A stretch of 64,000 nucleotides of DNA from Afipia sp. 1NLS2 (GCF_000178995.1 NZ_ADVZ01000001.1:248001-312000), one strand, 5' to 3'. Shown: positions 1 through 11,483, counted from the first letter of the stretch. Numbers and translations are program-made. The notes: generated by a model from the letters alone, not told the origin.

Positions 1-43
1 TACCGACGAAGTGAATGGGTCCGATTTCGCGCGGCAGTCTCAT
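1..43 (-). CDS. murC: UDP-N-acetylmuramate-L-alanine ligase, N-terminal fragment
   Basis: Only the first 14 codons are in the window. They read MRLPREIGPIHFVG, which is the usual alphaproteobacterial MurC N-terminus just before its glycine-rich nucleotide-binding loop. The ATG at 43-41 is preceded by AAGGA about 8 bases upstream. It follows murG on the same strand, the expected dcw order. MurC adds L-alanine to UDP-MurNAc in the cytoplasm. The identification rests on 14 residues plus synteny, so it is good but not independent. Confidence 0.8.
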   Translation of the reverse strand, partial: MRLPREIGPIHFVG

Positions 44-119
44 GCAAATATCCTTGTCATGCCCTATTGGATGCCTCGCTTCGGCGGTCCCTGACAAGGG
101 CTAAATCAGTCTCAAGACG

Positions 120-1220
120 TTAGATTCCGGCGACTTTCACGACCAGATCGGCCAGCCGGTCGGCGGCATCGAGCCTCCCCGCCTTGCGGGCATTCGCGGC
201 CATGTCCGCGAGCCGCTGCGGCTCGGCCGCCAAGGCGGAAATCTCAGATGCCAGCCGATGCGGCGTGAATTCGGATTGCGGAATCCGGATCGCGCCGCCC
301 GCATCCACCAGCACGCCCGCATTGGCGAACTGGTCCTGATCGATGGCGCCCGGCAGCGGCACCAGGATCGAAGGCCGCCCGATGGCAGCGAGTTCAGCCA
401 CGGTGCCCGCGCCCGAGCGCGACACGACAAGATGGCTCGCAGCAAGCCGCGCCGGAAGATCGCTGAAGAACGGCGCCAGTTCAGCATGAACCTTGAGGCG
501 CTCATAAATCGCGCGAACGCGCGGCATGTCTTCCTCGCGTACCTGCTGGATCAGCGACAGCCTGTTCCACAGCGCAGGCTCCAATTGTTCGATGGCTCCG
601 GGCACGATATCCGACATCACGCGCGCACCCTGGCTCCCACCGACCACCAGCAGACGGAACGGCCCCGCCGCCTCCGGTGCCTTGAACGGAACAGCAGCCG
701 CGGCCAGAATATTCGAGCGCATCGGCGTGCCGGTAGTCGTCGCTTTGGACGCGAGCGCAGGATCGCGATCCAGCACGCCCGGCAGCGAGGTCGCAATCGC
801 ATTGACGCGCGACGATAACAGCCGATTGGCGCGGCCGAGCACCGCGTTGGAATCGTGAATGAGGGAGGGCACGCCGAGCAGCTTGGCCGCCATTAACGGC
901 GGCAGCGTCGGGTAGCCGCCGAAGCCGACCACCACGGCAGGTTTCAACCTGCGAATCAACAGCACCGCCTTGGCGGCACCTGACGACAGCATCGCCGCGG
1001 TGCGCGCCAGCGACAGCGGATTACGGCCGCGCACGGTTTCGCTTGGCACCACGTCGATCATGTCGTTGGAAAACAGGCCACTGTAGCGCACGGCGCGGTC
1101 GTCGGTGACGAGCCGCACGCGATAGCCGCGCTTCATCAGCACAGCGCCAAGCGCCTCGGCAGGAAACAGGTGTCCGCCGGTACCGCCAGCCGCCAACAAT
1201 ACGAGGGGAGCGTCCGTCAT
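120..1220 (-). CDS. murG: UDP-N-acetylglucosamine transferase MurG
   Basis: MurG transfers GlcNAc from UDP-GlcNAc to lipid I, making lipid II on the inner face of the cytoplasmic membrane. The product is 366 residues, normal for the family. The N-terminal GGTGGH loop (about residues 12-17), HDSNAVLG near 122, GGSQGAR near 195 and the donor-binding SRSGAGT stretch near 268 are all present. A GTG codon sits directly before the ATG at 1220; I prefer the ATG. The gene lies 25 bases after ftsW and 76 bases before murC, inside the dcw operon. Confidence 0.96.
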   Translation of the reverse strand: MTDAPLVLLAAGGTGGHLFPAEALGAVLMKRGYRVRLVTDDRAVRYSGLFSNDMIDVVPSETVRGRNPLSLARTAAMLSSGAAKAVLLIRRLKPAVVVGFGGYPTLPPLMAAKLLGVPSLIHDSNAVLGRANRLLSSRVNAIATSLPGVLDRDPALASKATTTGTPMRSNILAAAAVPFKAPEAAGPFRLLVVGGSQGARVMSDIVPGAIEQLEPALWNRLSLIQQVREEDMPRVRAIYERLKVHAELAPFFSDLPARLAASHLVVSRSGAGTVAELAAIGRPSILVPLPGAIDQDQFANAGVLVDAGGAIRIPQSEFTPHRLASEISALAAEPQRLADMAANARKAGRLDAADRLADLVVKVAGI

Positions 1221-1245
1221 CACACCATCATATCATATCGTGCGC

Positions 1246-2397
1246 TCAGGCGTAGGCGCGCGCCGCGTTGGCAGCACCCATTGAATCCATTTCGACGCTC
1301 GGCCGCTGCCGCGTCAGCGCCAGCAGCATGCCGATGCCGTAGGCCAGCGATACCATCGACGAACCGCCATAGGAGATGAACGGCAACGTCATACCCTTGG
1401 CGGGCATCAGGTGCAGGTTCACCGCCATGTTGATGCAGGCCTGAGTGCCGAACATGATGGCGAGGCCGGAGGCCGCAAAGCGCGTGAACAGGTCCTCGCT
1501 CGCATAGGCGCGTGACAGCGAGCGCAGCACGATGAAGGCGAACAGCGCGAGCAGCGCGAGGCACAGCACGATGCCGAATTCTTCCGCACCGACCGCAAAC
1601 ACAAAATCGGTGTGGCTGTCAGGCAGCAACCGTTTCACGGTGCCCTCGCCCGGCCCCTGCCCGAACCATCCGCCCCGCATGAAAGAATCGGCGGCGAGAT
1701 CGACCTGGAAAGTGTCGCCAGACGCTGGGTTCATGAATCGCTGAATACGCGCCGCCACATGCGGCACCGTGAGATAGGCCGTGAACAGCCCGACCGCCGA
1801 TACGCCCGCGAGGCCGAACACCCACACCATTCGCATGCCCGCGATGAAGAACAGCGCACCCCAGACGGTGAGCATCAACATGGTCTGGCCGAAATCCGGC
1901 TCAAGCACCAGCAACGTGATCAGCATGCCGAGGAGAACAAGCGCCATCGAGGTCGCGGGCATTTCCGGACGCCGCGTCGATTCCGCGAACAGCCACGACA
2001 CCACCACGACGAACGCGGGCTTGGCGGCTTCCGAGGCCTGAATGTTGACGCCGATGATGGTGATCCAGCGTCTTGCACCCTTCACCTCCGGGCCGAACAG
2101 AAGCGTCGCCACAATCAGCGCCATGCTGATCGCCAGCACAATCAGGGCGCTGCGGCGAACATGCTTTGGCGACAAAAACGATGTCCCGATCATCACGATG
2201 ATCGATGGCACCAGAAACAGCACGTGGCGATTGAAGAAATGAAACGGATCGAGCCCGATGCGGGTCGCGACCGGCGGGCTCGCCGCCAGCGACAGGATCA
2301 CGCCCGCCAGGATCAACGCCATGATCGCCGCAAGCAGGAGCTTGTCGACGGTCCACCACCACTCGCTCAGCGGCGTGCGTTGTTCGCGTGACATCAT
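1246..2397 (-). CDS. ftsW: lipid II polymerase FtsW (SEDS family)
   Basis: FtsW is the divisome glycosyltransferase that works with FtsI to make septal peptidoglycan. The 383-residue product is a polytopic membrane protein with about ten hydrophobic segments. It has the SEDS C-terminal signature PFISYGGSS just before the last helix. It begins with two consecutive ATG codons, so the start is uncertain by one residue. It lies between murD and murG on the same strand, the standard dcw position, which favours FtsW over RodA. Confidence 0.95.
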   Translation of the reverse strand: MMSREQRTPLSEWWWTVDKLLLAAIMALILAGVILSLAASPPVATRIGLDPFHFFNRHVLFLVPSIIVMIGTSFLSPKHVRRSALIVLAISMALIVATLLFGPEVKGARRWITIIGVNIQASEAAKPAFVVVVSWLFAESTRRPEMPATSMALVLLGMLITLLVLEPDFGQTMLMLTVWGALFFIAGMRMVWVFGLAGVSAVGLFTAYLTVPHVAARIQRFMNPASGDTFQVDLAADSFMRGGWFGQGPGEGTVKRLLPDSHTDFVFAVGAEEFGIVLCLALLALFAFIVLRSLSRAYASEDLFTRFAASGLAIMFGTQACINMAVNLHLMPAKGMTLPFISYGGSSMVSLAYGIGMLLALTRQRPSVEMDSMGAANAARAYA

Positions 2398-2476
2398 GGC
2401 GGCGGTCCTTCAGGCGGCTATCCGCCATTGGTCGCCGATCATGGTTTCGGGAGAGTTAACGAGATGTAAAAAACTT

Positions 2477-3874
2477 TTACGGCTTCACCGGCGCGACGCC
2501 CGGAAGCGCCATCACCAGCTTGCGGAAATGATCGCCCCGCACCTCGAAATTCGGGAACTGGTCGAACGAGGCGCAAGCCGGCGACAGCAGCACCACGGCC
2601 TGCCCGCCCGCCGCCTCCGCGTCACGCGCCGCATGCGGCACGGCGACGTCGAGCGTGCCGGACATTTCCTGCGGCACACCTTCGAGGGTCTTGGAGAACT
2701 CCTCCGCCGCCTCGCCGATCAGATAAGCCTTGCGGATGCGCGGGAAGAACTCACGCAACGATTCAATGCCGCCGCTTTTCGGCTTGCCGCCCGCGATCCA
2801 GTAGATATCGCTGAAGGACGACAGCGCGCGGCCCGCCGCATCGGCATTGGTGCCCTTGGAGTCGTTGACGAACAGCACCTCACCCTTGCGCCCGACCTGC
2901 TCCATCCGATGCGCCAGCCCCGGAAAGCTGCGCAGGCCCCGCTGCACCACGTCGAACGGCACACCGAGCGCAAGTGCCGCGCTCGCGGCACAAGCCGCGT
3001 TTTGTGCGTTGTGACGGCCGCGTAGCGAACCGATGCCGCGCAGATCAACCAGCTTCGCAGTGCCGCCAGCCGCGCCGCGCACGATGGTTTCGCCTTCGAG
3101 AAACACGCCATTGTCCAGCCGGCGCTGCACCGAAACCGTGACGACATGCTTGCCCGCCAGTTCCGCATTGCGCGCCGCCTTGGCGCTGAAATCGTCGTCG
3201 ACGCCAACGATCGCCGTGCCGCCACGCTGCACGCCGACCACAAGGCGCTCCTTCACCTCGGCATAATTCTCGATGCTGCCATGACGATCGATGTGATCTT
3301 CCGTGACATTGAGCAGAATGCCGACGCTGGGATCGAGCGATGGTGTCAGATCGATCTGGTAGGACGACATCTCGATGACGTGCACGCGCCGCGCGGCAGG
3401 CGGCTCCAGCGACAGGATGGCGGTACCGATATTGCCGCCCATCTGCACATCGAAGCCTGCCTGACGCATCAGATGCGCGGTCAGTGCGGTGGTGGTGGAC
3501 TTGCCATTGGTGCCGGTGATGGCGACGAACGGCGCGCTCGGCGCATGCCGCCGCCGCTCGCGGCAGAACAACTCGACATCGCCGATGACTTCGATGCCAG
3601 CCTTGTGCGCCATCTCGACGCTCCAGTGCGGCGCCGGATGGGTCAGCGGCACGCCCGGCGTAAGAATAAGCGCCGCGAAATTCTCCCACGACACGGTACG
3701 CAGGTCGGCGGTGATGAAACCCGCCTTCGCGGCCTGCGCCAACCGCTCGGCGCTGTCATCGCCGGCGATGACTTCCGCGCCGCCCGCTTTCAGTGCATGG
3801 CAACTGGCCAGACCAGAGCCACCGAGACCGAATACGGCGACGGTCTGTCCTTCGAAACAGGTGACGGGAATCAT
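2477..3874 (-). CDS. murD: UDP-N-acetylmuramoylalanine-D-glutamate ligase
   Basis: MurD adds D-glutamate to UDP-MurNAc-L-Ala in the cytoplasm. The product is 465 residues. It shows the N-terminal Rossmann-like GLGGSGLAS, the ATP-binding GTNGKST loop (residues 121-127) and the later [10 protein letters not shown] motif typical of MurD. It starts four bases after mraY ends, so the two are probably cotranscribed. An 80-base gap separates it from ftsW and I see no terminator there. Confidence 0.96.
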   Translation of the reverse strand: MIPVTCFEGQTVAVFGLGGSGLASCHALKAGGAEVIAGDDSAERLAQAAKAGFITADLRTVSWENFAALILTPGVPLTHPAPHWSVEMAHKAGIEVIGDVELFCRERRRHAPSAPFVAITGTNGKSTTTALTAHLMRQAGFDVQMGGNIGTAILSLEPPAARRVHVIEMSSYQIDLTPSLDPSVGILLNVTEDHIDRHGSIENYAEVKERLVVGVQRGGTAIVGVDDDFSAKAARNAELAGKHVVTVSVQRRLDNGVFLEGETIVRGAAGGTAKLVDLRGIGSLRGRHNAQNAACAASAALALGVPFDVVQRGLRSFPGLAHRMEQVGRKGEVLFVNDSKGTNADAAGRALSSFSDIYWIAGGKPKSGGIESLREFFPRIRKAYLIGEAAEEFSKTLEGVPQEMSGTLDVAVPHAARDAEAAGGQAVVLLSPACASFDQFPNFEVRGDHFRKLVMALPGVAPVKP

Positions 3875-3878
3875 AGGC

Positions 3879-4964
3879 TCACCGCAATTTCAGTGTCGAC
3901 AAACCGGCGAGCGCCAGCATCACCGCGATGATCCAGAAGCGGATCACGATCTGCGGTTCGGTCCAGCCCTTCTGTTCGTAATGATGATGGATCGGCGCCA
4001 TGCGGAAGATGCGCTTGCCGGTCAGCTTGAAGGACGCGACCTGCACGATCACCGACAGCGCCTCGAACACGAACAGCCCGCCGATCACCGCCAGCACGAT
4101 CTCGTGCTTCACCGCAACCGCGATGCTGCCGATCATGCCGCCCAGCGCGAGCGAGCCGGTGTCGCCCATGAAGATCGAAGCGGGCGGCGCATTGAACCAC
4201 AGAAAGCCAAGGCCAGCGCCGAGCACTGCGCCGCACAGCACCGCAAGTTCGCCGGTGCCCGCGACGTAGCGGATCTGCAGATATTCGGAGAACACCGCGT
4301 TGCCGACGAGATAGGAGATCATGCCGAAGCTCGCGGCGGCGATCATCACCGGGACGATGGCCAAGCCGTCGAGGCCGTCGGTCAGGTTCACCGCATTGCC
4401 CGCGCCGACGATGATAAAGCCGCCGAAGATCACGTAGAACCAGCCGAGGTTGATGGCAAAATCCTTGACGAAGGGAATGCCGAGTTGAGTCACGGCAGAA
4501 TCGCGCGCCGACCAGACAATCGCCGCACAGGCAAGCAGCGCGATCAGCCCCTCGACCGCGAGCCGCGACTTTCCCGAGAATCCGGCATGGGTCTGCTTGG
4601 TGACTTTCAGATAGTCGTCATAGAAGCCGACGAAACCGAAACCGAGCGTGACCATCAGCACGACCCACACATAGGGGTTGCGCAGGTTGGCCCACAACAG
4701 CGTCGCCACCACGAGGCCGGACAGGATCATCAGCCCGCCCATGGTGGGCGTGCCCTTCTTGGTGACGAGATGCGTCGGCGGCCCATCAGCGCGGATCGGC
4801 TGGCCCTTGCCTTGCGCGAGTCGCAGATGGTCGATGATCCAGGGTCCAAACATGAACACGAACAACGCACCCGTCACCATCGCGCCGCCGGTGCGGAAGG
4901 TGATGTAGCGAAAGACGTTGATGCCCGGAATCGTACCTGCGAGATCGGTCAACCAATAAAACAT
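3879..4964 (-). CDS. mraY: phospho-N-acetylmuramoyl-pentapeptide transferase
   Basis: MraY transfers phospho-MurNAc-pentapeptide to undecaprenyl phosphate, making lipid I at the membrane. The 361-residue product has about ten membrane segments and the family motifs [25 protein letters not shown] and HHHYE. Those include the magnesium-binding aspartates and the histidine cluster. It lies 9 bases after murF and 4 bases before murD. Confidence 0.97.
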   Translation of the reverse strand: MFYWLTDLAGTIPGINVFRYITFRTGGAMVTGALFVFMFGPWIIDHLRLAQGKGQPIRADGPPTHLVTKKGTPTMGGLMILSGLVVATLLWANLRNPYVWVVLMVTLGFGFVGFYDDYLKVTKQTHAGFSGKSRLAVEGLIALLACAAIVWSARDSAVTQLGIPFVKDFAINLGWFYVIFGGFIIVGAGNAVNLTDGLDGLAIVPVMIAAASFGMISYLVGNAVFSEYLQIRYVAGTGELAVLCGAVLGAGLGFLWFNAPPASIFMGDTGSLALGGMIGSIAVAVKHEIVLAVIGGLFVFEALSVIVQVASFKLTGKRIFRMAPIHHHYEQKGWTEPQIVIRFWIIAVMLALAGLSTLKLR

Positions 4965-4973
4965 GCAAACCGC

Positions 4974-6410
4974 CTATACCGTGAGATCGTCCGCATCCGC
5001 GCCGCTCGGAAAATTCTTCTCAAGCGCGGTTACAATCAATTTCATGCGCGAGCCGAGCGATCCCTTGACCATGATCGCATCGCCCGCGCGAATTCCCGCG
5101 ACGAGCTGTGATTCCAGCTTTGCCGAGTCTTCGGCATAGCCCCCCTTCTTCGCCGAGGGAAGGGCATCCCACAACGCACGCATTAAAGGACCGCAACAAA
5201 ATACCAGATCGATTTTATTGGCCGCAACCGAGGCGGCCAGACCGCCATGAAGCTCCCGCCCCTTCGGGCCAAGCTCGAGCATATCGCCCAGAACCGCGAT
5301 ACGGCGGCCCCGCGGGCCGATCGCGGTCTGGCCCAGCACGTTCATGGCCGCCGTCATGGAAGCCGGATTGGCATTATAGCTTTCGTCGATCAGCGTCACC
5401 GCTCCGCCCGGAAGTTCGAGCATCTGGCGGACGCCCCGCCCCGCGGCGGGCCGAAATTCCGCGAGCGCCAGCGCCGACAGCGCGAGGTCGGCTCCCGCCA
5501 ATGTCGTTGCCGCAAGTACCGCGAGCGAATTCATCGCCATGTGCCGCCCCGGCACACCAACCTTGTACGTCACATCATGATGGAGCAGGTCGGCATGGAC
5601 GGCGGAGCATTCGCCATGCAGCGCGACGTCAAGCAGGCGCGCATCCGCCTTCGCATTCTCCCCGAACGTCACGATACGGGAGACGCCACTAGCCTTCGCT
5701 TTGTCCCGCAGGCGCGCGAACTGCGAATTGTCGATATTGAGGATCGCCGCGCCATCCGGCTCGAGCCCGGTGAAGATTTCCGCCTTGGCATCGGCAATCG
5801 CCTCGATGCCGGAGAAGAATTCGAGATGCACCGGCTCCACCGTGGTGATGATCGCCAGATGCGGACGCACCAGTTTCACCAGCGGTTCGATCTCGCCCGC
5901 ATGGTTCATGCCGATCTCGAAGATCGCGAACCGCGCACTCGAAGGGCAGCGCGCGAGCGACAGCGGCACGCCCCAGTGATTGTTGAAGGACGCCGCCGAT
6001 GCATGGGTCTTGCCCTGCGCCTGCAACACCGTACGCAGCGCCTCCTTGGTCGAGGTCTTGCCGACCGATCCCGTCACCGCGATGATTTTCGCATGCGCGC
6101 GCGCGCGCGAGGCTTTTGCGAGATCGACAAGACCCGCGAGCACGTCCGGCACCACCAACAGCGGCAGATCATCGGGGAATTCTGCGCGATGCGACTGCGC
6201 GATCACGGCGACACCGCCGCCGTTCTTCAGCGCCGCCTCGACAAAGGCGTGGCCGTCGTGCACGTCACCCTTGATCGCGAAATACGCCTCGCCCGGCGCG
6301 ATGGTGCGGCTGTCGATGGAGATGCCGGTCACGCCTTCGGGCAACGCGCCGACGCGTTCCGCGCTCATCGCTTCCGCCATCGCGGCGATCGTCCAGAGCT
6401 GTCCGGTCAT
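4974..6410 (-). CDS. murF: UDP-MurNAc-tripeptide D-alanyl-D-alanine ligase
   Basis: MurF adds the D-Ala-D-Ala dipeptide, completing the cytoplasmic pentapeptide precursor. The product is 478 residues with the Mur-ligase ATP loop GSVGKTS at residues 114-120 and the DESYNANP motif near residue 348 that marks MurF. Its ATG overlaps the murE stop by four bases (ATGA), indicating translational coupling. Confidence 0.96.
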   Translation of the reverse strand: MTGQLWTIAAMAEAMSAERVGALPEGVTGISIDSRTIAPGEAYFAIKGDVHDGHAFVEAALKNGGGVAVIAQSHRAEFPDDLPLLVVPDVLAGLVDLAKASRARAHAKIIAVTGSVGKTSTKEALRTVLQAQGKTHASAASFNNHWGVPLSLARCPSSARFAIFEIGMNHAGEIEPLVKLVRPHLAIITTVEPVHLEFFSGIEAIADAKAEIFTGLEPDGAAILNIDNSQFARLRDKAKASGVSRIVTFGENAKADARLLDVALHGECSAVHADLLHHDVTYKVGVPGRHMAMNSLAVLAATTLAGADLALSALALAEFRPAAGRGVRQMLELPGGAVTLIDESYNANPASMTAAMNVLGQTAIGPRGRRIAVLGDMLELGPKGRELHGGLAASVAANKIDLVFCCGPLMRALWDALPSAKKGGYAEDSAKLESQLVAGIRAGDAIMVKGSLGSRMKLIVTALEKNFPSGADADDLTV

Positions 6411-7849
6411 GCGGCATGCTCCGCAAGCGCGGCCGATGCGGCCTCGTGATCGCTGAACGGCAACACTTTATCTCCGACGATTTGCCCAGTCTCATGACCC
6501 TTGCCCGCGATCAGGAGCACATCGCCGGGTTGAAGGGAGGCCACAGCGGAACGGATCGCTTCCGCCCGGTCGCCAATTTCTTTTGCCCCTTTTGCCGCCG
6601 CCAGAATTTCTGCGCGGATCGTGGCAGGCCTTTCGCTGCGCGGGTTGTCGTCGGTAACGATCACCGCATCGGCGTACCGCATGGCGATGGCGCCCATCAG
6701 AGGCCGCTTGCCCGCATCGCGGTCGCCGCCCGCGCCGAACACCACGACCAGTCGCCCCTTCGCGTAAGGCCGCAGCGCCTCGAGCGCCTTCATCAGCGCA
6801 TCAGGCTTGTGCGCGTAATCGACAAACACCGGCGCGCCGCGGCAATCGCCGATCAGTTCGAGACGCCCCTTGGCGCCTTCGAGTTGTTCCAGCGCTGAAA
6901 ATGTTTTCGTCGCATCGCCCCCCGTGGCGATCACAAGACCTGCTGCAACCAGCGCGTTCTCGATCTGGAATTCGCCGACCAGCGGCAGGCGCAACCGATG
7001 GGTCTGCCCGCGATGTTGGATCGTCATCTTCTGCCCGAACCCGTCAATCGTGGCATCGACAAGCCGAATGCCCTCACCCTTCCGTCCAATCGTGATGACA
7101 TCCAGCTTGCGCGCACGGGCCGCGGCGATCACCGCGGCGGAATGCTCATGATCGGCGGCGATCACCGCGGGCGCGCCTTCGGGCGCAAGGTCGGTGAACA
7201 GCCGCAGCTTGGCCGCGAGATAATGTTCGACGGTCGGATGATAATCCATGTGGTCGCGCGAGAGATTGGTGAAAGCCGCCGCCGCGATCCGCACGCCATC
7301 GAGCCGGTGCTGGTCGAGGCCATGCGAGGATGCTTCCAGCGCGAGATGCGTTACGCCATCGCCCGCCAGTTCATCGAGCGCACGATGCAGCGCGACGGGA
7401 TCTGGCGTCGTCAGGGAGCCGTAGACGTTACGGTGACGCGAGACGATGCCGATGGTGCCCAGACTCGCCGCGTCATAACCGAGACTGTCCCACAATTGCC
7501 GCGTGAACGCCGCGACCGAGGTCTTGCCGCTGGTGCCGGTGACGGCGGCGATGGTCTGCGGCTGGCGCGGATAGAAGGCGGCGGCGGCAAGCGCCAGCGC
7601 CCGGCGCGGATTCGACGTGACGATGACAGGCACAGAGACGGAATGAGCGTGATCCGCGACGACCGCCACGGCGCCCGCCTCAATGGCCGCGCCGATGAAG
7701 CGTGCGCCATCGGTCTTGCTGCCGCCAAGCGCAAAGAACACGTCGCCCGGTTTCACCGCACGGCTGTCCACGGCAAGTCCCGCCACCGCAAGCTCACTCG
7801 TTTGCGGGTCGAAAGTGGCATCACCGCTGAAAAGTTCGCGTAGATTCAT
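6407..7849 (-). CDS. murE: UDP-MurNAc-L-Ala-D-Glu meso-diaminopimelate ligase
   Basis: MurE adds the third amino acid of the stem peptide. The 480-residue product carries the ATP loop GTSGKTS (residues 105-111) and DNPR at 401-404. The DNPR motif is the known signature for meso-diaminopimelate rather than lysine specificity, so the organism should have ordinary Gram-negative peptidoglycan. It is separated from ftsI by 76 bases and overlaps murF by four. Confidence 0.97.
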   Translation of the reverse strand: MNLRELFSGDATFDPQTSELAVAGLAVDSRAVKPGDVFFALGGSKTDGARFIGAAIEAGAVAVVADHAHSVSVPVIVTSNPRRALALAAAAFYPRQPQTIAAVTGTSGKTSVAAFTRQLWDSLGYDAASLGTIGIVSRHRNVYGSLTTPDPVALHRALDELAGDGVTHLALEASSHGLDQHRLDGVRIAAAAFTNLSRDHMDYHPTVEHYLAAKLRLFTDLAPEGAPAVIAADHEHSAAVIAAARARKLDVITIGRKGEGIRLVDATIDGFGQKMTIQHRGQTHRLRLPLVGEFQIENALVAAGLVIATGGDATKTFSALEQLEGAKGRLELIGDCRGAPVFVDYAHKPDALMKALEALRPYAKGRLVVVFGAGGDRDAGKRPLMGAIAMRYADAVIVTDDNPRSERPATIRAEILAAAKGAKEIGDRAEAIRSAVASLQPGDVLLIAGKGHETGQIVGDKVLPFSDHEAASAALAEHAA

Positions 7850-7925
7850 GGGGTCCTGGTGGTCCGAGGGTCGCGGATGTCCAAATCCACTTCCCTAGCC
7901 GAAGGCGGGCGGCAACCCGTTGCGC

Positions 7926-9665
7926 TTACCGATTCTCCCTCGATGTCGCAAGAATAAGGCGCTCGGACGGCGGCAAATCGAAGCGCGGTTTGATCCCCAG
8001 AAGCGGCGCGATCCGCGCGATCACCTTGCCACCGGTCGGCACGGCGTTCCAGCCCGAAGTGATGAACCCATGGGTTTCCGGCAGCGCCTGCGGCTCATCC
8101 AGCATGACAAGCAACTGATATTGCGGATTATCGGCGGGCATGATCGCCGTGAAGGCGTTCAGCACCTTCTTCTTGGCATAGCGGCCGTTGATGACCTTCT
8201 CGGCGGTGCCGGTCTTGCCGCCGATATAATAGCCCGGCACGTCTGCCTTGCGGGCGGTTCCGACCTCGGCATTCAGCCGCATCAGGAAACGCATCTTGTC
8301 GCTGGTTTCCGGCTTGATGACGCGCTTAGCGAGTTTCATCGCATCCGCCTCGCTGCGCTTGAGGAAGGTCGGCGGAATGAGGTAGCCCCCATTCACCAGC
8401 GCGTCGATGCCCATCACCGCCTGCAAGGGCGCCACCGCGATGCCGTGTCCGAAGGCAATGGTCACGGTGTTCAGTTCACCCCAGTGCCGCGGCAGGATCG
8501 GCGAGGCGCTTTCCGGCAGTTCGGTACGCAGCCGCGTCAACTGCCCCATTTTGGCAAGAAACGCCTTGTGCGCCTCGATGCCCTGCGACAGAGCAATGCG
8601 CGCCGCACCGATGTTGGAGGAATAGGTAAAGACCTCCTTGGTGTTGATCGCGCGGCCGAGCGGGTGATCGTCGTGAATCCGGAAGCGGCCATATTGCAGC
8701 GGCGTGCGCACATCCCACATCGAATTCAGCGTGGTCTTGCCGGAATCCAGCGCCATCGCCAGCGTGAACGCCTTGAAGGTCGAACCCATTTCATAGACGC
8801 CGGTGGTCAGGCGGTTGATGCGGTCGGGATCGTTGGCTTCCTTCGGGTTGTTCGGATCGAAATCGGGCAGCGACACCATCGCGACGATTTCGCCGGTATG
8901 GACGTTGCTGACGATGCCGGACGCCGCCTTGGCGTGGAATTTCTCCTTGGCCTTCACCAATTCGTCGCGCAGCGCGTGCTCGACACGCAGATCGACGGCC
9001 AGCTCGATCGGTTCCTGCTGGCGGTCGGTGGCGAAGCCCGCCCGATGCAGATCGGCGAGGCCGTTGCCGTCGAGCCACTTCTCCATGCCGGCGATGCCCT
9101 GATTGTCGATATTGACGAGACCGATCAGGTGAGAGACGTCGCGGCCGGTCGGGTAGACGCGCTTGTTCTCGCGCAGGAAGCCCACGCCCGGCAGGCCGAG
9201 CTTGAACACGTCGCGCTGCTGCTTCGGCGTCAGTTCGCGCTTGAGCCAGACGAAGCCCTTGCGAGACGACAGCCGGTCGCGCACTTCGCCGGGATCGAGA
9301 TCGGGCAGCGTCGCCGTCAGAAGCTCGATCGCCTCATCCTTGTCGATGAGCTTGCGCGGTTCGGCATAAAGCGAGGCCGCTTTGATGTCCGTCGCGAGGA
9401 TTTCGCCGTTGCGATCCAGAATATCGGGTCGCGCGGTCGCGACCGCGTCCTGCGCACCGCCACGGCGCCCGTTATGGGTATCACCCATCACCCCGTACAT
9501 CACGAGCCGCAGCGCGATGACCGCAAAGACCGCCGAGAACGCCAGCATCGCAAGCCCGACGCGCGCGCGCGCCTTGGCGGCGCGGTCGACATTGCCATAC
9601 AGCAACTTACGGATCAGCCGCTGACGCAGCGGCTCAGCCGGGGTCACGGAAACGCCGTCGCTCAT
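7926..9665 (-). CDS. ftsI: septal transpeptidase FtsI (penicillin-binding protein 3)
   Basis: FtsI is the class B penicillin-binding protein that cross-links septal peptidoglycan. The 579-residue product has a short cytoplasmic N-terminus, one membrane segment (about residues 36-58), a dimerisation domain and a transpeptidase domain. The active-site motifs are complete: STFK at 295-298, SSN at 349-351 and KTGT at 484-487. Its start overlaps the ftsL stop by four bases, so the two divisome genes are coupled. Confidence 0.96.
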   Translation of the reverse strand: MSDGVSVTPAEPLRQRLIRKLLYGNVDRAAKARARVGLAMLAFSAVFAVIALRLVMYGVMGDTHNGRRGGAQDAVATARPDILDRNGEILATDIKAASLYAEPRKLIDKDEAIELLTATLPDLDPGEVRDRLSSRKGFVWLKRELTPKQQRDVFKLGLPGVGFLRENKRVYPTGRDVSHLIGLVNIDNQGIAGMEKWLDGNGLADLHRAGFATDRQQEPIELAVDLRVEHALRDELVKAKEKFHAKAASGIVSNVHTGEIVAMVSLPDFDPNNPKEANDPDRINRLTTGVYEMGSTFKAFTLAMALDSGKTTLNSMWDVRTPLQYGRFRIHDDHPLGRAINTKEVFTYSSNIGAARIALSQGIEAHKAFLAKMGQLTRLRTELPESASPILPRHWGELNTVTIAFGHGIAVAPLQAVMGIDALVNGGYLIPPTFLKRSEADAMKLAKRVIKPETSDKMRFLMRLNAEVGTARKADVPGYYIGGKTGTAEKVINGRYAKKKVLNAFTAIMPADNPQYQLLVMLDEPQALPETHGFITSGWNAVPTGGKVIARIAPLLGIKPRFDLPPSERLILATSRENR

Positions 9666-10072
9666 TGCGCGCCTCCCGTGACTGCGGATGAAGATGGCGC
9701 CGGTGCAGGCGCAGGAATCGAGCCAGTCGCTTCATCCGGGCTGACGACATCGATCATCGCACCGATCGGATCGGGGTCGTTCGGCTTGATGTAGCTCGGC
9801 GGTCGCGACGGCAGGTTCTTCAGGGAGTCAAACTGGTTGGCATCGATCGGCCGAAGCTGGAGATGGCGCTCCACCAGCCCCTGCAACCGCGCGGGCGAGG
9901 ACAGCTTGGCCCATTCCGCACGCAACGCCGCAATCTTATTGCGCTCCTCGCGAATATCGGCACGCAGCCGCAACACGCGCTCGGTGCGCACCGTCGAGTC
10001 CATCTTGATGCGATAGACATAGGCCGCCGAGATCACCAGCGCGCAGATGACAAGGAAATGGATGATCCTCAA
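9662..10072 (-). CDS. ftsL: cell division protein FtsL
   Basis: A 136-residue bitopic protein. It has a membrane segment at about residues 4-20, a charged coiled-coil-like stretch at about 30-60 and a proline/alanine-rich periplasmic tail. FtsL proteins are poorly conserved in sequence. The call therefore rests on topology, size and position between rsmH and ftsI, both of which it overlaps by four bases. It is expected to join FtsB/FtsQ and regulate FtsWI. Confidence 0.85.
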   Translation of the reverse strand: MRIIHFLVICALVISAAYVYRIKMDSTVRTERVLRLRADIREERNKIAALRAEWAKLSSPARLQGLVERHLQLRPIDANQFDSLKNLPSRPPSYIKPNDPDPIGAMIDVVSPDEATGSIPAPAPAPSSSAVTGGAQ

Positions 10073-11070
10073 GACCGTCCCCCCTTCATCACCGAACGCA
10101 GGGTCGGCCAGTCAAAGCTCATGTCTTCATGATGCGAGGGGTTGGCGGTGCGCTGTGCCGCGCGCAGCTTGGCGGAACGCGCGCGCGGATTGACAGCCGT
10201 CTCGTTGTCATTGGCCACCACGGGGCGCTTGGTCAGGATCTCGAAGCTCGGCGCGATCTGCTCGACCTCCGGCAGATGGCGCGAACCGCCACCCTGCTTC
10301 GCGCGGCTAGCGAGGAAATTCTTGACGATGCGGTCCTCCAGCGAGTGGAACGACACGACCACCAGCCTGCCGCCCGGCTTGAGCGCACGCTCGGAGGCGT
10401 GCAGCGCGGTCTGCAATTCGTCGAGTTCTTCGTTGATGAAAATCCGCAGCGCCTGAAACGTGCGGGTCGCAGGATGAATCTCGTTGGGGCGCGCCCGCAC
10501 GACGCTCGACACGATGTCGGCCAGCGCCTTGGTGGTGACGATCGGATTGTCCTGCCGCGCCTTGACGATGGCGCGCGCCACGGCGCGGGAGTGCCGCTCC
10601 TCGCCGAAAATGTAGATGATGTTGGCGAGATCCTTCTCCGAGGCCACCGCGACCACATCGGCGGCACTCGCACCCTCCTGCCCCATGCGCATGTCGAGTG
10701 CCCCGTCATGGCGGAACGAAAAGCCGCGCTCCGCCCGGTCGAGCTGCATCGACGACACGCCGATATCCATTACGATGCCATCGACCTGCGGTGCCCCTTC
10801 CGCCGCGCAAACCTCGGCGAGATTGGAAAACCTGTCCTGCACCACCGTCAGGCGGCCCTCTGCGCGCTCGACCAGATCGAACGCCTCCGCCACAGCGGTG
10901 CGGTCGCGGTCGATGCCGATGACGCGGGTGCCGGCGACTTCGAGAATACGTTTGCTGTAGCCGCCCGCGCCGAAGGTCGCGTCGACGTAGATGCCGCCCG
11001 CGTGCGGTGCGAGAAACTCCACCGCCTCGCGGCCGAGAACGGAGATATGGCGGGAAGAGGCTGTGCTCAT
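10069..11070 (-). CDS. rsmH: 16S rRNA (cytosine(1402)-N4)-methyltransferase
   Basis: RsmH (MraW) N4-methylates C1402 of 16S rRNA. The product is 333 residues with an HISVL start, the SAM-binding loop [10 protein letters not shown] near residue 31 and the family motif FHSLEDR. The frame is open a further 75 codons upstream. I chose the ATG at 11070 because it has AGGAG at the right distance and matches the usual family N-terminus, whereas the extension has no recognisable sequence. It heads the dcw operon here. No mraZ gene lies upstream. Confidence 0.95.
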   Translation of the reverse strand: MSTASSRHISVLGREAVEFLAPHAGGIYVDATFGAGGYSKRILEVAGTRVIGIDRDRTAVAEAFDLVERAEGRLTVVQDRFSNLAEVCAAEGAPQVDGIVMDIGVSSMQLDRAERGFSFRHDGALDMRMGQEGASAADVVAVASEKDLANIIYIFGEERHSRAVARAIVKARQDNPIVTTKALADIVSSVVRARPNEIHPATRTFQALRIFINEELDELQTALHASERALKPGGRLVVVSFHSLEDRIVKNFLASRAKQGGGSRHLPEVEQIAPSFEILTKRPVVANDNETAVNPRARSAKLRAAQRTANPSHHEDMSFDWPTLRSVMKGGRS

Positions 11071-11394
11071 GCCGCACTCCTCACCCGGAACCCTTTGGCT
11101 CCTCCATAATAACAGTCGTGCCCACCACGCGTTTCCATGCGCACACGCGATGGCTTGCCTGCCGGAAGCCCGCGCAGGCAAATTGTCGTCATGAGCGGAG
11201 TTCCGTCTGTATGGCGAGGGTCTGCCAAGAGTCTTGCCATGGGTCGAGCGCACCGGGGAACCGCGATTGGGTACAAATCGGGCGCGGTTCTTCACCCTTC
11301 AGTAGCGGTAATTATCGTTAAGGAATGGTTGATGACCGCCGGGATGGCCCTCAATCAGTGCCCGGCCACCGATTCAGACCGGATGTGGATAAAG
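11071..11394. other. intergenic region upstream of rsmH
   Basis: This stretch must contain the promoter of the whole minus-strand dcw operon. I find no convincing coding sequence, no mraZ remnant and no clear hairpin. The open frames here are short or run on from rsmH without a recognisable protein. Confidence 0.5.
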
Positions 11395-11420
11395 GGAACC
11401 TGCTGATTGCGCCGCGCGTT
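11395..11420 (+). promoter_or_regulatory. EcfG-type stress promoter, GGAAC-N17-CGTT
   Basis: GGAAC at 11395-11399 and CGTT at 11417-11420 are 17 bases apart. This matches the published alphaproteobacterial EcfG consensus GGAAC-N16/17-CGTT exactly. It lies 63 bases before the first candidate start of the amidase gene and points towards it. The match is seen in sequence; sigma-factor dependence is inferred. Confidence 0.6.
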
Positions 11421-11483
11421 CCGGGAGCGCGATACTGACGGTACCGTTGAGTACGTCGTGGTCTTGCCTCGTTTGGTTGTCAC

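Noticed and set aside
7920-9794. 624-codon plus-strand open frame
   Set aside because: Antisense to ftsI with no domain.
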